This document shows, piece by piece, positions 25,076 through 38,479 of a stretch of DNA of 64,000 bases. The notes under the pieces were generated by a model. The model was given only the letters and a program-made list of their open reading frames with translations, was not told the origin of the DNA and made no database searches. The translations under genes were made by a program, and so were the position numbers. The DNA comes from Megamerina dolium (lineage: Eukaryota; Arthropoda; Insecta; Diptera; Megamerinidae). The stretch covers positions 75,674,418 through 75,738,417 of the forward strand of contig OY978526.1 in the NCBI GenBank assembly GCA_963854835.1. The letters run 5' to 3'. Each line of letters begins with the position of its first letter. The first letter of the stretch is position 1.

Positions 25076-25703
25076 TTTTGAAGTGTTCACAAGATATATT
25101 ATACCACATTTATCAAATATTATACGTTGATTCGAAATTTTCGATTTATTTCCACTAGTCGAAGCATTGTGAGGTTTTTGGATATTTATATTAGTCTTGA
25201 TTCAGAATCGAAACGTAAACACGTACACTAAGAGGGCTCAACAAAAGAAAGAGTGCTGATTATTTACCAGATTATTCCCTTCTTTAAATTATTTTGGCTC
25301 AATAAACAGGCATTCGTGAGCTATGAAACGTTTTGAGAAGATCTCTAAAAATCTCATTATTTTGAATCTGCCGACAGGTTTTCTAAAAATTAAGATGCAT
25401 AATTGACACCAATTGAAATTAAACGTAAATTTAAATTATTTTCATAGAAATCTGCGTTTTTAGTGGATTTTGCAAAATGGTGTAGCACAGGAATGGCTTC
25501 TCTTTAAGCGGAAATATTTGGTTGGGCCTCATTATATAAACAATGCTTCATATTTTGCTCTTAAAACCATCTAACTAAATTTTCATATTGACAGAGACTG
25601 CCATAAATCGATCGAGAACAATTTTTTCTATTGAAACATCTTAGGCGGTGGTTTAAAATAAAAAGTAACTTTTATAAAATTATACGTGCAAATATATAAA
25701 ACT

Positions 25704-25706
<3 letters not shown>

Positions 25707-25775
<69 letters not shown>
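25707..25775. repeat. (AT)n microsatellite
   Basis: About 34 uninterrupted AT units. Confidence 0.95.
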
Positions 25776-25781
<6 letters not shown>

Positions 25782-26017
25782 TTTTTTTTTAATTATGAAA
25801 TAATCATAATTAAAAAAAAAAAAAATTAAATTATATAAAATATGGATTTTGAATTTAGGTTTATCTATCACTTTTCGTCGAACTCGTTGAATATTTTAAT
25901 AAAATATTTTCCAAAAAACAAAAATAAGTAAAAACCATTTTTCTTCTCCTCCTTCTTGATTTTATATTCAGTCCGAGGTTTAGTCGTTGCATAGAACTCA
26001 AGTATGTATCGTATATG

Positions 26018-26127
<110 letters not shown>

Positions 26128-26983
26128 AATAATAATATTTAATTTTAATTTATTTTGTGATACAACAATATAAAGGAAATAGTATATTCGAAAAATATTT
26201 ATATGAAGAATATGTGTTTATAAACGTACATAAGTATATATGTATAATACGGGTATATGTATGTTTGTATATACATATATAGAGAGAGAGAGAGAGTGAA
26301 AGAAGAAGACTGGACATTATTATTCAACACTATACACCCTATACTCTAGAAACGTATTTGAAATTTGTATTTGTCTACTATATGCAGTACTTAAGAAACT
26401 ATTTTGTTTGTTTATCTGTTTAGGAAATCATCCATTCTGATATATGTATATATAAGTGTATGTGTATTTGCGTTTGTGTGTATTTATATATTTATAAGAG
26501 ATTGCTCTGTTATTATAATTAATTAAGTAAATTAACGAACGATTGGTACCATTCGATACGTAATCAATTTCACGACATCCATATTCACAACTTTTTTGTA
26601 TGTACGAATTTTGTATTGCATATTGAGCTAACGTTCAAAGATTTCAGATTTGTTGTTGTTGTTGTTAATAAAATACAATGTGCATACCATCTACTTATTT
26701 ACGGAATGCACGTACAAGTATGTATGTATATATATTGGTAGATTAGTATGTACATTACAAGTTGAAATTAATAGTGATAATAATTAGTTAAATAAAGATC
26801 ATGCTGGAACACTTTTAATTATACGTAATACATAATTTTATGCACATACATATGTATATGAATATATATACATATATATACATATGTATATGTATATATA
26901 CAAATATTATGATATGCATACATAATGTCAAATGCATACAACTTTGAAGTACTAATCAGGGGAATAGATATTTGGTTGTGTAA

Positions 26984-29900
26984 TTATTTTAGAAGCTGAT
27001 GAGCTCTTTGATTCGCAACTGCTATCCTCGCTTCGTTTGATTCACCCTGTATGAATGAGTATGAATCAAATATGTAATATCAAACATAATGAACAATTAT
27101 ATAACAAATTCTAAACATAACATACCTTGCGATTAATTCTGTCAATTTGTCTATTTTGATTTTCTAATTCGGAGCCCATATCTAATGCCATATTTCGCAA
27201 ATTGCCAATCATAGTGTTAACTTGACCCATATTTTCTTCCATTTCATCTTCTCTCGCATCATTTGTAATTCTACAATGTGAACAAATGCAAAGGATATTC
27301 AATTTAAACTGTTAGATCTGTAAAATATCAACAGTTGCTTACTTTCCAATATATCCTGCTTGTGCCATCATTCCATTTCGATCATCCATGACTCTTTGTG
27401 GTTGATTATTGACAACTTTACCATCATCGTTACCTTTCCAAGTTCCATCATCTTCTTTGAAAGACTGACTCCTAAAATACAATTTATTTTAATCACGTTA
27501 AATTTAACAATGCACAGAATAAATGCAACCATCCGAAAAAACGCATCATTTCATAATTGTTTCTTTAATCTGGAACTCATTTTAAACCAATTGAATATAC
27601 TTTAAAAAATCGGAACTATACATGCAGTAAAATAGAAATTTGTAGACCGAGAAACCCCACACACCGGCAGAACATAATTTTGGAACAGACGCGCCTGCAA
27701 ATTCGTTTTTATACTGCTGGGGAATTGAGAAGGGACCTACAGGTGGTACATTGGAACACCCGCACGGCTGCTCGAAGGCTGTCATTAGATGCATATAGAC
27801 CTGTTGAAACACCTATTCTTACAAAAACAGGCTCACTTGGCGAAAGTACAACAAATCGTGAACTCTGGCTGGAAAAAGAGTTACTTTTTTTTTAATAAGT
27901 CAAAAATAAATCTGATCCAATTTAAAAGATGTGGTACGCATCATATCGATGTACTGATAGTAAAGCATATCCCATGTCTCATGGTGTGGGAATCCAGATA
28001 TCATTCCTAGATGGTTTTGTGAATGCTGAAGAGTATGCAAGCATTGATTTAACTGCATATCATCGAGCACATTGTATAAATAACGTTGAATTAAATATTT
28101 TCAATATTGTATTATACTAATATAAATTCGATTTATTATATTAGAGATATCCAAATTGAAAGAATTAGCTGAGAACGTTATTAAAGAATTTAATACGTCA
28201 TAAAAACCGAAGGAACTTTAATAAAATATTAATTATAAGATGAATGTAAAACCGAATTTTCAGTAAATAAAATGATCAATTGAATTTAGATTTTAAAGAT
28301 TTCTTTTTCCAGGATTCTGCATTCATTCATTATCGTAATTATTACTAAAAGTGAAATCAATATTTTTGAAATGGTAGGAAGTTTTGTATTTTACAGGTAA
28401 GGAAATACTTGTATACTTCATATAAAATTATTCAAACATAAAAAAATTAGCTATAAAAATATTATAGCAGCACAAAATTTCTTAACGGGGCGATGCGTTT
28501 TTTTTCCCTTAGCACTGAGTATATAATTTGCAAGCTCACTTATTGCACGGTAATACACAGATTCCACAACATTTTTCCATGCCGCTTAAGTTTTTTTCTG
28601 CTTCCCTCATGTCGGCATTAATTTGATCCATTCCCTCTTCAATTCTGTCCAATTGTTCTGTAAATAAAAGCATTATTATTATTATTATTATTATATTTTT
28701 GGTATTATAATTATTTCTTTTGAGAAAAAAAAAGGACCAGCAGATGTATTGATGCACGTTAACTCAATCCCCCAAAATATGAGTTATTACTGAAGATTTC
28801 CAAGCAAATTTTACAAAAACGAATCATTTTACATTAATTTTATAGTCGCTTACAATCTGACGATGCAAGTTTCCACTTGTGCTCAAAGAACCAAATTTGG
28901 ATTCCAGGTGTAACCACACCGTAGAAAAATTAAAATTAGAAAAAGTATTTTGAAATTGATACAAGTACAGAGCGGCAAGTGAGATCTTATTTATATCATA
29001 CCAATTTATGTAAATATTTCTAAATGCTTATACTTTTGTTCATTAAGGTGCGTTCTGAAGAAAGGTTGAAAAGTACAGCCTCTTATTTAGAAAGCTGACT
29101 TCTTAAGTATTTCAGCGCCATCAAAATGTTAGCTCTAACCACGAAATAATTTTTATTAGAATTCTATTTTCGCCATAGCTTTTAATATAATATCCCATTG
29201 TTGATCATGATTGATCATCGGCTATTGACCGAATTAAATTTGTCCATAAAATTTAAGACATCGAAAAGAATTTAGAAAGAAGTGGTCAGAGCAGAATTCT
29301 TTGCTCTGATTTCTGAGTTGACAAATTGATGAGGTTCTTCTTATTATATTGTGCAGCAGATCAAAGCTTTAATACAAATTTTATACATTTTTGTAGAAAA
29401 AAAATTATTTTGTGGATTTTAATAATTAGATTTTTTTTGTGACGCTGAAATACTTCCGTGGTAAACTTTCAAAATAAGGGCGCCAGTTTTTAACATGTTT
29501 AAAGTTGTAAATATACGGAATCGCTTTAATGTACATATAACTTTCTGATTTTATGTATTATACAGGTAACACCCTTAAAACATGGCTTCGTGTGTTAAAA
29601 ATAAACCTACAACAGGGTTGCATTCTAGTACAATGAACAAATTGCTTGTATGCCTCAGATTCTGTCTTGAAAAGAGAGCTGTTAAATTACTGCAGCCCCT
29701 TACAATGAGGTTTAGTAATTATGGGCCAGCAAATGGGCAAAACTCATAGAAATTGTTTAGGGAGGTGGAGGAGAAAACAAAAAAAAAATTATTATAAACA
29801 AGAGATGCATTTAGAATAGATGATAGCAATTAAATGAGATAAATGTAATAAGAAATATATACTACATGGGGTGATAAGTCTTAGAGCCAGCAAAAAAGCG

Positions 29901-32900
29901 CGTTCGTTATTTGTCTTTCTATATTTATCCATTTTAGCTCGATACAGCTTTTCAAGTGATTTTCAATTTTCTTAACGCCAACAGAATAATAGAATTTTGG
30001 AAGGTCTGCAAAATATGCGTTTGTACAGCCATATCCAATCGTTTGTGCCAAATCTTTTTATAGAAATTAATGAAATGGACGCAGGTACATTATCTTGATG
30101 AAAAATGTTTCATTTTTGTGTGCTAAACGAGAGCATTTGACTTTGATTCCTCCAATTTTAAATGGTCCAATAAAGATTAATAATATTGTTCCATAATTGG
30201 TTTTCTTTCCAAAACTTCTCCATCCGATTGTGCCTGAACGCTTTGTTCGATTTTAATCAGATATAATCCATTTTTTTGATTGTTGATTCGATTTTGTTAT
30301 GTAGTGATGGACACAGGTTTCATCAACATTTAAGAAACGACGCAAAAAATCGTTTGAATCACGCAGAAACATCGCTCATAGTCATCACTCGTTGTTATTT
30401 TTGTTCAATTCTATGGATGAAAGTTTATATACAACTTTGAATTTAATCTTTATGTCAGCTCTAAAACTTATCACCACATGTAGTATGTACATTATTATTA
30501 ATAAAGGAAATATTATTGAAGAAAATTGTAGTTCAAAAAAGTTTATGGAATGCATTGCTTCAGATTTTATGGTTTTACATAAGATTTGCACTTCAAATTC
30601 ACCCTCTGACAAACAAAATTCGCCTTTTATCAAACCAAATTCACATTTTCTAAATAAAAGTCATGTTTTTACAAAACAAATTAATTATTTTAAAAATTAA
30701 AAATTTTAATTATTAAATTTAAAATACTGTTTTTCTGGAGACACACTGGGCTGCATAACATTTTGTTTGGAAAAGGGTGAATTTGAAATGCAAAACCTAT
30801 AATATGCTTTAATATGATTTAACAAAATACCGTGTTATAAGAGGGTTACCAGTATGTATTTCCTTAAAAATTCATATGCTCTTAATTGCTACTAACTTAA
30901 TATACACATAAAAAAAAATATGTATACAATTTTACTAATTTCATATACACAAACACACACACCAATCACATAAAAAAATTTAGTAAGCTAATTGTTTCAG
31001 GATCAATGTCATAAAATAATAATGAATGAGCAGGTATAGTACAAAGAAACAAAACAATTACCAGATATTCTACTAAAACGTCATTTAGTTAGTAGTTGGT
31101 TAATTGCGTATCTTTAACCTAATCTAACAGAGTACATATGCAAGTACAATTAAGCTTATCGTAAATGTTTGAATATTAATAGGGTTTTCTTACCTCCTTG
31201 TTCATCCAGCATAACAATACTCCTCATTCCAACTTCCGCACTCTAAATAGAAATACATTTTCTCATGACTTACTGATTGGATAATTGATTCTAATCACAT
31301 AAACTATACAACTTATTATGGCAGCCAGTAGTGGTTGTTATTGTAGTTGTAGTAGGAGTAGTAGTAGTAGTTATTGTTGTTGTAAATTTTGCCACATAAA
31401 ATATATATGCATATTGTAGTAGTAGGTAGTATTGTAATTCCCAACTAGAATATTGTATTGTACGTATTCATGTGTGTTTCGCATCAACGTTGTTTTTTTT
31501 TGTATTAAACTTAGTGGATTGGTGGCTTTTGAATATTTGAATAAATAAATAAAACTAAAGCAAAATTCTGTTTTATGTTATGTATTCTAATTGAACCTAT
31601 GTACATAATCCTAATTCGATATAAATCAATTATTTTGAAATAATTGATCATTTGAAGTGCCACATTTATTATATGAATATTGACTTTAGTTTTTGTTATT
31701 TTCTAAGAGAACGCTATCAGTTTTGATTTCGAAAACACACACCTTATTTTAAATGTCATAGATTTTTCTGTCAATACTGTTCACACTGTAATTGTAACTG
31801 TAATTCGAGATTTTGTGAAGAAAATCTTACATTGCCAAAAATTGTTTGCAATACATTCCTATTTTGTTTGTACGTCTTGAAAAAGTGTTTAAAAATGTTT
31901 TTTTATCATCAGTTTACTGTAAAACTCCGTAACTATTGGTCAATTGTGACATTTAACAAACAGTAACTTAAATATTTTTCAACAGATTCCAAATTTTTTC
32001 AGTTTTTATTGAGAAAGAAAGAAAAACTAACATTGGCAATTATTTTTTGCAATATTTTTCTATTTTGTTTCTAGGTCTGCTCGAATACTACACAAAACCA
32101 TATTAAACATTTTTTTACCATCAATTTACTGTTAAAACCCCATTTATGGACACTTGCGGTATTTAATAAATGACTTGCGGTAATAAAATGACTACTCAAA
32201 AAGATTAGTTCGAGGTTTTATTTGCTTTTAGTAAAATAATTTTTCAAAAAGCCATTTCAAAAAATTTTTATGTGAAAAGAAAGCACAGGTCCCGCTTTTT
32301 GAGCATTTCCAATCTATGTTAAAACATATTTTAAAATTCTCGGCACTGGCGGAAATAAAGCCTTATTTTATATTCAACTATTAGTAAAATTCAGACTTAC
32401 AAAATGTTATAGGAGAAGTATTGAGAATATCATCTTTTTCAGCATTGTCAATATACATATGAGATGAGCTTTTAAAGGTTCTGCTAGCGAAAATACCTTC
32501 CATATAAACTGAAATCTTCATAATAGGTACGCTAAAGAATATAATAATGGAAGCCAATACAGAATTTAATGAGATTTCTTTCTTTTTCTAAATTAATGGG
32601 TAAGTTAATAACAAACTTAAGCAGGATAGAAGAATATTCAAAAATTAAACCTATTAGAAAAGAATTTATATAGATCAGTTTTTAGGGTCTTTACTCGTAT
32701 GTAAAAGAGGTATTTTATGAAGCCAACATAAGAGAAGTATTGAATAAAAATCTAAGGTATAGATGAAATTAGCTATCTACAAAACGAAACAAGTATTAAA
32801 TATATAAAACTGATTAAACGGAAATTAATTGAATTTTTATGAGAAAAAACTTGTGAATACTGTGAAGCGTTCGAAAGAGGACTTTGTAAAAATAGGGAAA

Positions 32901-35900
32901 TTGGTTCAACAACAACAATAAAAAATAGTAGTTGCATACACATAAAACACACTCATTCACAGAATATCATATTTTGATTTTCATTCGTACCAAAATTTAC
33001 CAAATTAAATGTTTTTTTCAAAATTACCATTCGATAAGCACATTTTATAATATATAGGCATAACTAACTGATTTGAAAAAAAAATTATTTATGCATTTCC
33101 TGGAAATTTTTGTATAATTTTTTTTTTTTTTTTGCTTTATATTAATCCCAAACCGATTTGAAGGTGTAAATGTATTATGATGTAGTTTATCTGATTTGTA
33201 ATGAAATATTGATTTTTTTGTAATGTCTTCAAAGTGGACTCACCTCCCTGATCATCAAGTGCTACCAGGGTACGAATCCCTGCTTCCTTACTCTGGTGTG
33301 CGGCAATATTGTAAAATAAACGTGTAAACGTGTGTCAGTTAGTGTTTATAATAAATCGAGTATAATACATATATACAAATATGTAAAATATTAGTTTTAA
33401 TCAATAACTGAAATATAAATATAAGTAAAAATATATGAGTCTTATTTTGTATACGTATTAAACCTGTAAAGTAGTATAGTGGTGAATTGTTTGTATGATT
33501 CCAATATTGTAGGTTTTAGATGTGTTTTTTTTTCGGTCGTTAAAGCATGCATGTCATTAGTGCATGTGCAAAAATACGTAAAATATTTTTTGATTTTTTG
33601 ATTTACGAACCCTTTTGGAATAACACATTCATTCCATATACATCCAAGCCACTCTTTGTCACTCAGTAACTGCAACATAACACTTTCATTGTATTTTAAT
33701 CTAAATTATATATTATATAAATGAATTATTCTATTGATTTCCTTATAAATATATAATTTCTTTATTTGCTTTATTTTATATTTAATATGATAAATATCGT
33801 AGACTACAAGAATCATAACTTTGGATACAGTAAACCATCGAGCCCATTTAGAGTGAACAACGAGAACATTCAATATATGACATAATGGTTGTTTCCAACA
33901 ACCCGAAATAGTACGATAGTAGAATGGGTATACTTCAGTACCTCGACTACGCGATGCGACCGCTGAGCAGATCACTGATTTGGAATAGTTCTTCTTTATG
34001 TAGATTCTACACTTTCGTAATAAATCAATTGGGAACATTTAATTTTAGTTCATAAAGATGGCTCATAATTCGTGATTCTAAAAATAATTCGCTGTTTTGA
34101 GGAGCTAAAAGGGAGTACAGCAAAGATTTAGGCATTTGGTTTCATTTGAGCATAAATTATGAGATTATTAATTGATTAAATTGTGTTTCTAAAAGTATGC
34201 GCTCTATTATTTTTGAATCAGTTGTCAAAGCACATTTTTGTTCAGGGTTGCAGTGTATTGTGATTTTTGACACATTACAAGATAAAGATGTTTACACTGA
34301 CATGAAACGAAAATTCTTTGTTTAATTCTGCGCTAAAATCGAACATTTTTAGGTTTCTCATACTATAAAATGCTGATTTCAAAGCGCTCTTAACTAAGGT
34401 TTGCAAATGATATGTAAAATATTATATTATGCAATCTTTAATTTAATATAGATCACTTTAACAAGCTGTGCAAAGTGATTTTTGCCAATTTCATATTTGA
34501 ATGTCCTTCAATTGTACAATTGTACAAATGTGATTCTAATGAAAAAATTTTCGTCAACTAATGCCACATGCATATGCATGCCGCTAAGTAAACATTCAGG
34601 AGATGGGCGTAAGGTTTGAATTTGATTGTCTAAAATCCTCTAGTTATGTTTGCATTATAGGGTGTATATAGCGTATGTCACGATCAACCTTCGGGAGAGA
34701 AACATTCAGAGGATAAATTATATCGAGAAATGGACTTGGACCTCAATTTTGTTTGAAGATATAGTAAATCATTAGCCTATGTGGAGATACGTCATCGATG
34801 TTTAATGATTTCAAAAACAACATTCGTCGAATTATTACCAAGATTCTAATCCAGATGGTTAGAAAAGTGGTCGAATCCCGAAAACATACTCAATAATGGA
34901 ATTTATAGTTACATATGGGTATTTCCATAAAAATGTGGAACACAGCTAAAAAAATAAAACGCTTGAACACTTTTTAATGATTCGTTAATAGGAGTAGAGC
35001 ACCCAAATTTTATTATGTAGAAGTATCTACAGTTTACCACAATTATGAAAACATTTTAGCATGTGAAATAAGATATTTTCTCTGTCTTATTGACTAAAAT
35101 TAAGGAATTTTGAACGTTGCCGTTATGCCCTTAAATTAATGTCACAACAAAAACGAATTACCATCTGTAGGAAACAGAGAAGTTAGTGCTCGAATAACGG
35201 TGATTTTTTTGTATTGCCTTTTGTAATATTGTAATGTCACGTGCGTAATTCAAAAACACTGTTTCTTGATGCAACTTGTATATTAACAGCCGCACATAAG
35301 TCAAAATAAAAATTTTAATTAAATAACATTGGACTAATAGTCAAAATTAAGTTCCAACTTATTGTATAAATAGTACCGACTTCTTTCAAAAATTTCCCAT
35401 TCAAAAAACTATCAAAAAGCCGTAAGTAAATTCAACCTAATTTTGACTATAAATATGTGCCTTTGTTTCAATTCGACATATTAAACATTTTATAAATTTT
35501 TAAAGTTCGTCACGTCCGATATTGGAAGTATTATTAATGCAAGTAAATGTGTTCAAACGACTTTATTAATCTTATTAGATGGCGAAAAGGAGTTACGAAA
35601 ACACTAAACGATGGAGAGAAGAATTGAAAAAAGTCAAAGAGAAGCTCAAAAAGCTAAAAATAATATAATAATATATATATACATATATATTATTACTAAA
35701 ATATTTTATTAGTTAGAAATCTGTCGCATCCGATATCATATTTTAATTCAAAATAAAAACAACAACAATTTGCTTCTCAGTAAATATGAATTAGTTGTAA
35801 TGGTCCATAATTTGACTTGATATAAAAAACTTAACAAGGGTCGCAAAGTTTTGCCTATTTTTACATGTACCCTGAAATCACTTCAGTTTTTTGTCAAGTC

Positions 35901-37674
35901 GGATATCACGGATATCCAGACACCGGGTATTCAAGCAATTTTTTTACATAACGGCAAAATTTCCTATAAGTCATTTCCGTTTCCATACGATTTATTTGTT
36001 TGTCTGGACATCATGGAAATACCCATATATATAATGCGATAAACATTTCGATCAAAGTTTTCGCTAAAAAGAAGCTTAAAAACGAAACGTTAAAAGTCTT
36101 CTTTTGTTGTTCGGAGATAACAGTGTACCAGAGCGTTTAGTGTACCAGACGTCGAGTAGACATTTGTACCAAACACAATTTGTTTTAAATTTTAATTTTA
36201 TTAATATTTGAAATCGGCGAAGAAGCCTACGTTATTTCGTGCAAGCATAAAAACAAAATTATTATCTCATTCTTTGTATACTCTTGCTGTGAGCGAACGT
36301 GAATTCACGCGTTGTAGTGCATAGTTCGGTGTATTTCAACCATTTGATGCTGAATTGACGCCAAGATAGATACTAGATTTTAATACGCTTAAAGATTTAT
36401 AATAGCTACTATATAATACTACATAATACTCTAAATAGGCACAAATACTTTTCATTTTCGTAGCACAAAGTAAGTAATTTAATCACATTACTTCTCTTCG
36501 CAAAACGTTTGACTTGTTTGTCATCAAGGCTAAGGTCATTCCACAATACGTTGAGAGAAATTCAAATAAATACAATATACAGAATATGTGGCAATGAACT
36601 CCCAATATGACTTTCTAACGCTTTTCTCATGTTTTTACCACAGCAATATTTCACATTTCCATATTATAACATTTATAAAAATATGAGTTCGGCGAATCAG
36701 AATTGCATTTTCGTTTAAACTCCAAAAATTGTGTGGATCAATACGTTTTTAGTATTCTCTCTTACTTTTCTGGCTGTGTTTATTTTCGAATTCATATTTA
36801 TAAAAAAAAAGAAAGGTATTTACCTGAAAATATTATTGACATTGATCGATAGTACGTCAATAAATGAACATTAAATTTGGAACACAAACTATTTCAATTG
36901 ACCTACAAAGTCGAGTTTCTATTCATATACTTAATTGAAAAGCAATTACCAAAATCTACTGTGTAAAAAAGTGTAATTTTTAAAGATAAAAATATAGCGT
37001 AATTTAATCTACGTAAAAGAAAAATGAAACAACTAATCAGAAGAAATTATATTCGATTTTTATTCAAAATTAACAAAAAAAAAAAAAAAAATAAATAAAT
37101 AATAATAATAAAAAGATGTTTAATTTATACAATTTTGAAAGTTTTGCATTAAAACGTATAAATTATAAAAATGTTACTGTAATGAAATGTATATAAGATA
37201 CGTATACGTATTAGGTGTAATGTAAATACTGGCTTACTTTTTATTACGAATAGTGACAAACTTTGCATAGATTTATGTGTGAATCAACCTTTAAAACTAT
37301 TGTATTATGGATTTCATTAATTTTTCAATCATATAAATAAAACATAAATATAGATTTTTTTTAGGTTTTTTTAAAATGTACTTCTTTTAATTTCAAGTGA
37401 GCTGAGTGATACACAAACCTATACAAAATTGGAATTATATTTGAAATTTGCATAAATTTACCTCTTCACAGAGAGCAAGCATTCGGCGGGTACTTTCCAG
37501 TGACTAAAAAGGTAAAGAACCAAATACTTGATTTAAATTTAATATCTAAAACAATATGCAACATTTTATACATACTTCATCTGCGACGCCTTGTGCTTTT
37601 ATCTGCAGTTCCTCTAATTCCGTTTTAGGAACTTGAGGCGCAGCCGATTCTTCTACGGGATCAACAGACGGCAT
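26984..37674 (-). CDS. Snap25: Snap25, synaptosomal-associated protein 25
   Basis: Minus-strand exons: 37674-37576, 37503-37462, one of 33292-33244 or 31242-31194, 28657-28540, 27471-27343, 27270-27126 and 27046-26984, giving 214 residues, near the usual length (about 206-212). It starts [17 protein letters not shown], carries the first Qb SNARE helix ([29 protein letters not shown]), a cysteine cluster for palmitoylation ([13 protein letters not shown]), and a second Qc helix ([33 protein letters not shown]), ending [19 protein letters not shown]. With syntaxin and synaptobrevin it forms the neuronal SNARE complex for synaptic vesicle fusion at the plasma membrane. A splice acceptor directly precedes the start codon, so the promoter and 5'UTR lie upstream in an untranslated exon not located here. 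Introns hold several transposon relics. Confidence 0.95.
27690..28085 (+). mobile_element. Tc1-like transposase relic in a Snap25 intron
   Basis: Decayed plus-strand pieces align by eye in order with Tc1-type transposases: [19 protein letters not shown] (end of the DNA-binding part), [27 protein letters not shown] (position of the DESKFNL motif), then [17 protein letters not shown] (the MVWG..DG.MNAE.Y block). Frames shift between pieces and the first catalytic Asp is replaced. No terminal repeats were identified. Confidence 0.5.
29860..30485 (-). mobile_element. mariner relic, sister of the 13.8-kb element
   Basis: Ends tactacatggggtgataagt and acttatcaccacatgtagta match those of the relic at 13837-16926. 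Minus-strand frames encode [18 protein letters not shown] (the DETW..HHY block), then a jump to the C-terminus [19 protein letters not shown], so the centre with the second and third catalytic residues is largely lost. It lies in the Snap25 intron between the variant exon and the exon at 28657-28540. Confidence 0.7.
31194..31242 (-). other. Snap25: Snap25 alternative exon, variant version
   Basis: 49-nt exon coding [16 protein letters not shown] plus one base, with acceptor atttag and donor gtaaga. Same length and phases as the exon at 33244-33292, about 2 kb further along the transcript. Using both shifts the frame into a stop (reaching TGA inside the second), and skipping both also shifts it, so only one can be used. 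Confidence 0.85.
33244..33292 (-). other. Snap25: Snap25 alternative exon, canonical version
   Basis: 49-nt exon coding [16 protein letters not shown] plus one base. The acceptor is caccag and the donor gtgagt. It starts in phase 0 and ends in phase 1, the same as the exon at 31194-31242. It matches the usual SNAP25 sequence best. Confidence 0.85.
34050..37440. other. Snap25 intron, mostly unassigned
   Basis: AT-rich intron between the exon at 37503-37462 and the canonical alternative exon. A minus-strand frame at 33706-34038 (110 codons) and a frame at about 34790-34880 with [20 protein letters not shown] recall transposase tails, but neither is secure. No other gene was seen. Confidence 0.35.
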
Positions 37675-37940
37675 TCTATAGAATTGGATTGAAGTTAGTA
37701 TTATAATACGAATAATAGGAATAAATAATAGTAATAAGCTTATTGCGATTAAATTTAAGTTTAGTTTTTATTTAAGCTTATCTTAAACGTAAAATTAAGT
37801 TTCAGTGAAGCTTAAAATCAGTCCAGCTATCAAAATTCAAATTAAATTTAAACTAAGTCTTAATGAAAATGTGGCCATAAAACATTTTAATATTACTTAG
37901 TCACAATATTATAATTTTTGTAAAGGTAATATTTATTGTT

Positions 37941-38310
37941 ATTGTGGGTGCCGTAGCTCAGTGGTTAGTGTGTTCGCCTTCTGATCTGTAGGTCGTGGTT
38001 CAATCCCCGGCTGATGCATAACAAATTTAATATCGATAAGATTTTTCTTTCGAATGGTACCCACCTGTCGGCAAGCAATTGGCGATTCTTCCGACAGTAA
38101 CAACTTGCCATGAAAAAGTTTCTTAAAGAACTCTATGACAAAGCTCAGAAAAAGTGATGTCACAAGTGTTCTGCCGTTCGGAACCGGCTAAAATAAGTAG
38201 GTCCCTCCTAATACTGTCCAAATTTAAGACGCACAACAGTAATGGAAGAGAAACTCGGTCAATGAGCCCTTTGGGGCTTTAAGTGCCACATATTTATTTT
38301 TATTTTTTTT
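37941..38310 (+). mobile_element. Full-length tRNA-derived SINE with 13-bp target-site duplication
   Basis: The head starts GTGGGTGCCGTAGCTCAGTG, with box A TAGCTCAGTGG at 37954-37964 and box B GGTTCAATCCC at 37997-38007, spaced as in a tRNA. A unique body follows and then an AT-rich tail (cacatatttatttttattt). It is flanked by identical AATATTTATTGTT at 37928-37940 and 38311-38323. This is the best reference copy of the family in the window; others are at 11455, 16049 and 24813. It lies upstream of the first Snap25 coding exon. Confidence 0.9.
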
Positions 38311-38479
38311 AATATTTATTGTTTAACTTAATTCGGTCCGTTTTCAAAACATTGCTCTGGCTGTCATATGTGGTTGACATAAACAGCTGAATTTCGCTTT
38401 GTTGGAAAGCTGTGAAATTTGTCAACCATATTTACTTTGTATTATATTGAGTTTTAAACAATATAATTATTTTTTATTG

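Noticed and set aside
33706..34038. 110-codon minus-strand frame in a Snap25 intron
   Set aside because: Part of it looks protein-like, but no family was recognised and the second half is AT-driven; probably a repeat fragment.
34740..34900. Possible transposase tail ([14 protein letters not shown])
   Set aside because: Only one short block resembles such proteins; no ends or other motifs were found.
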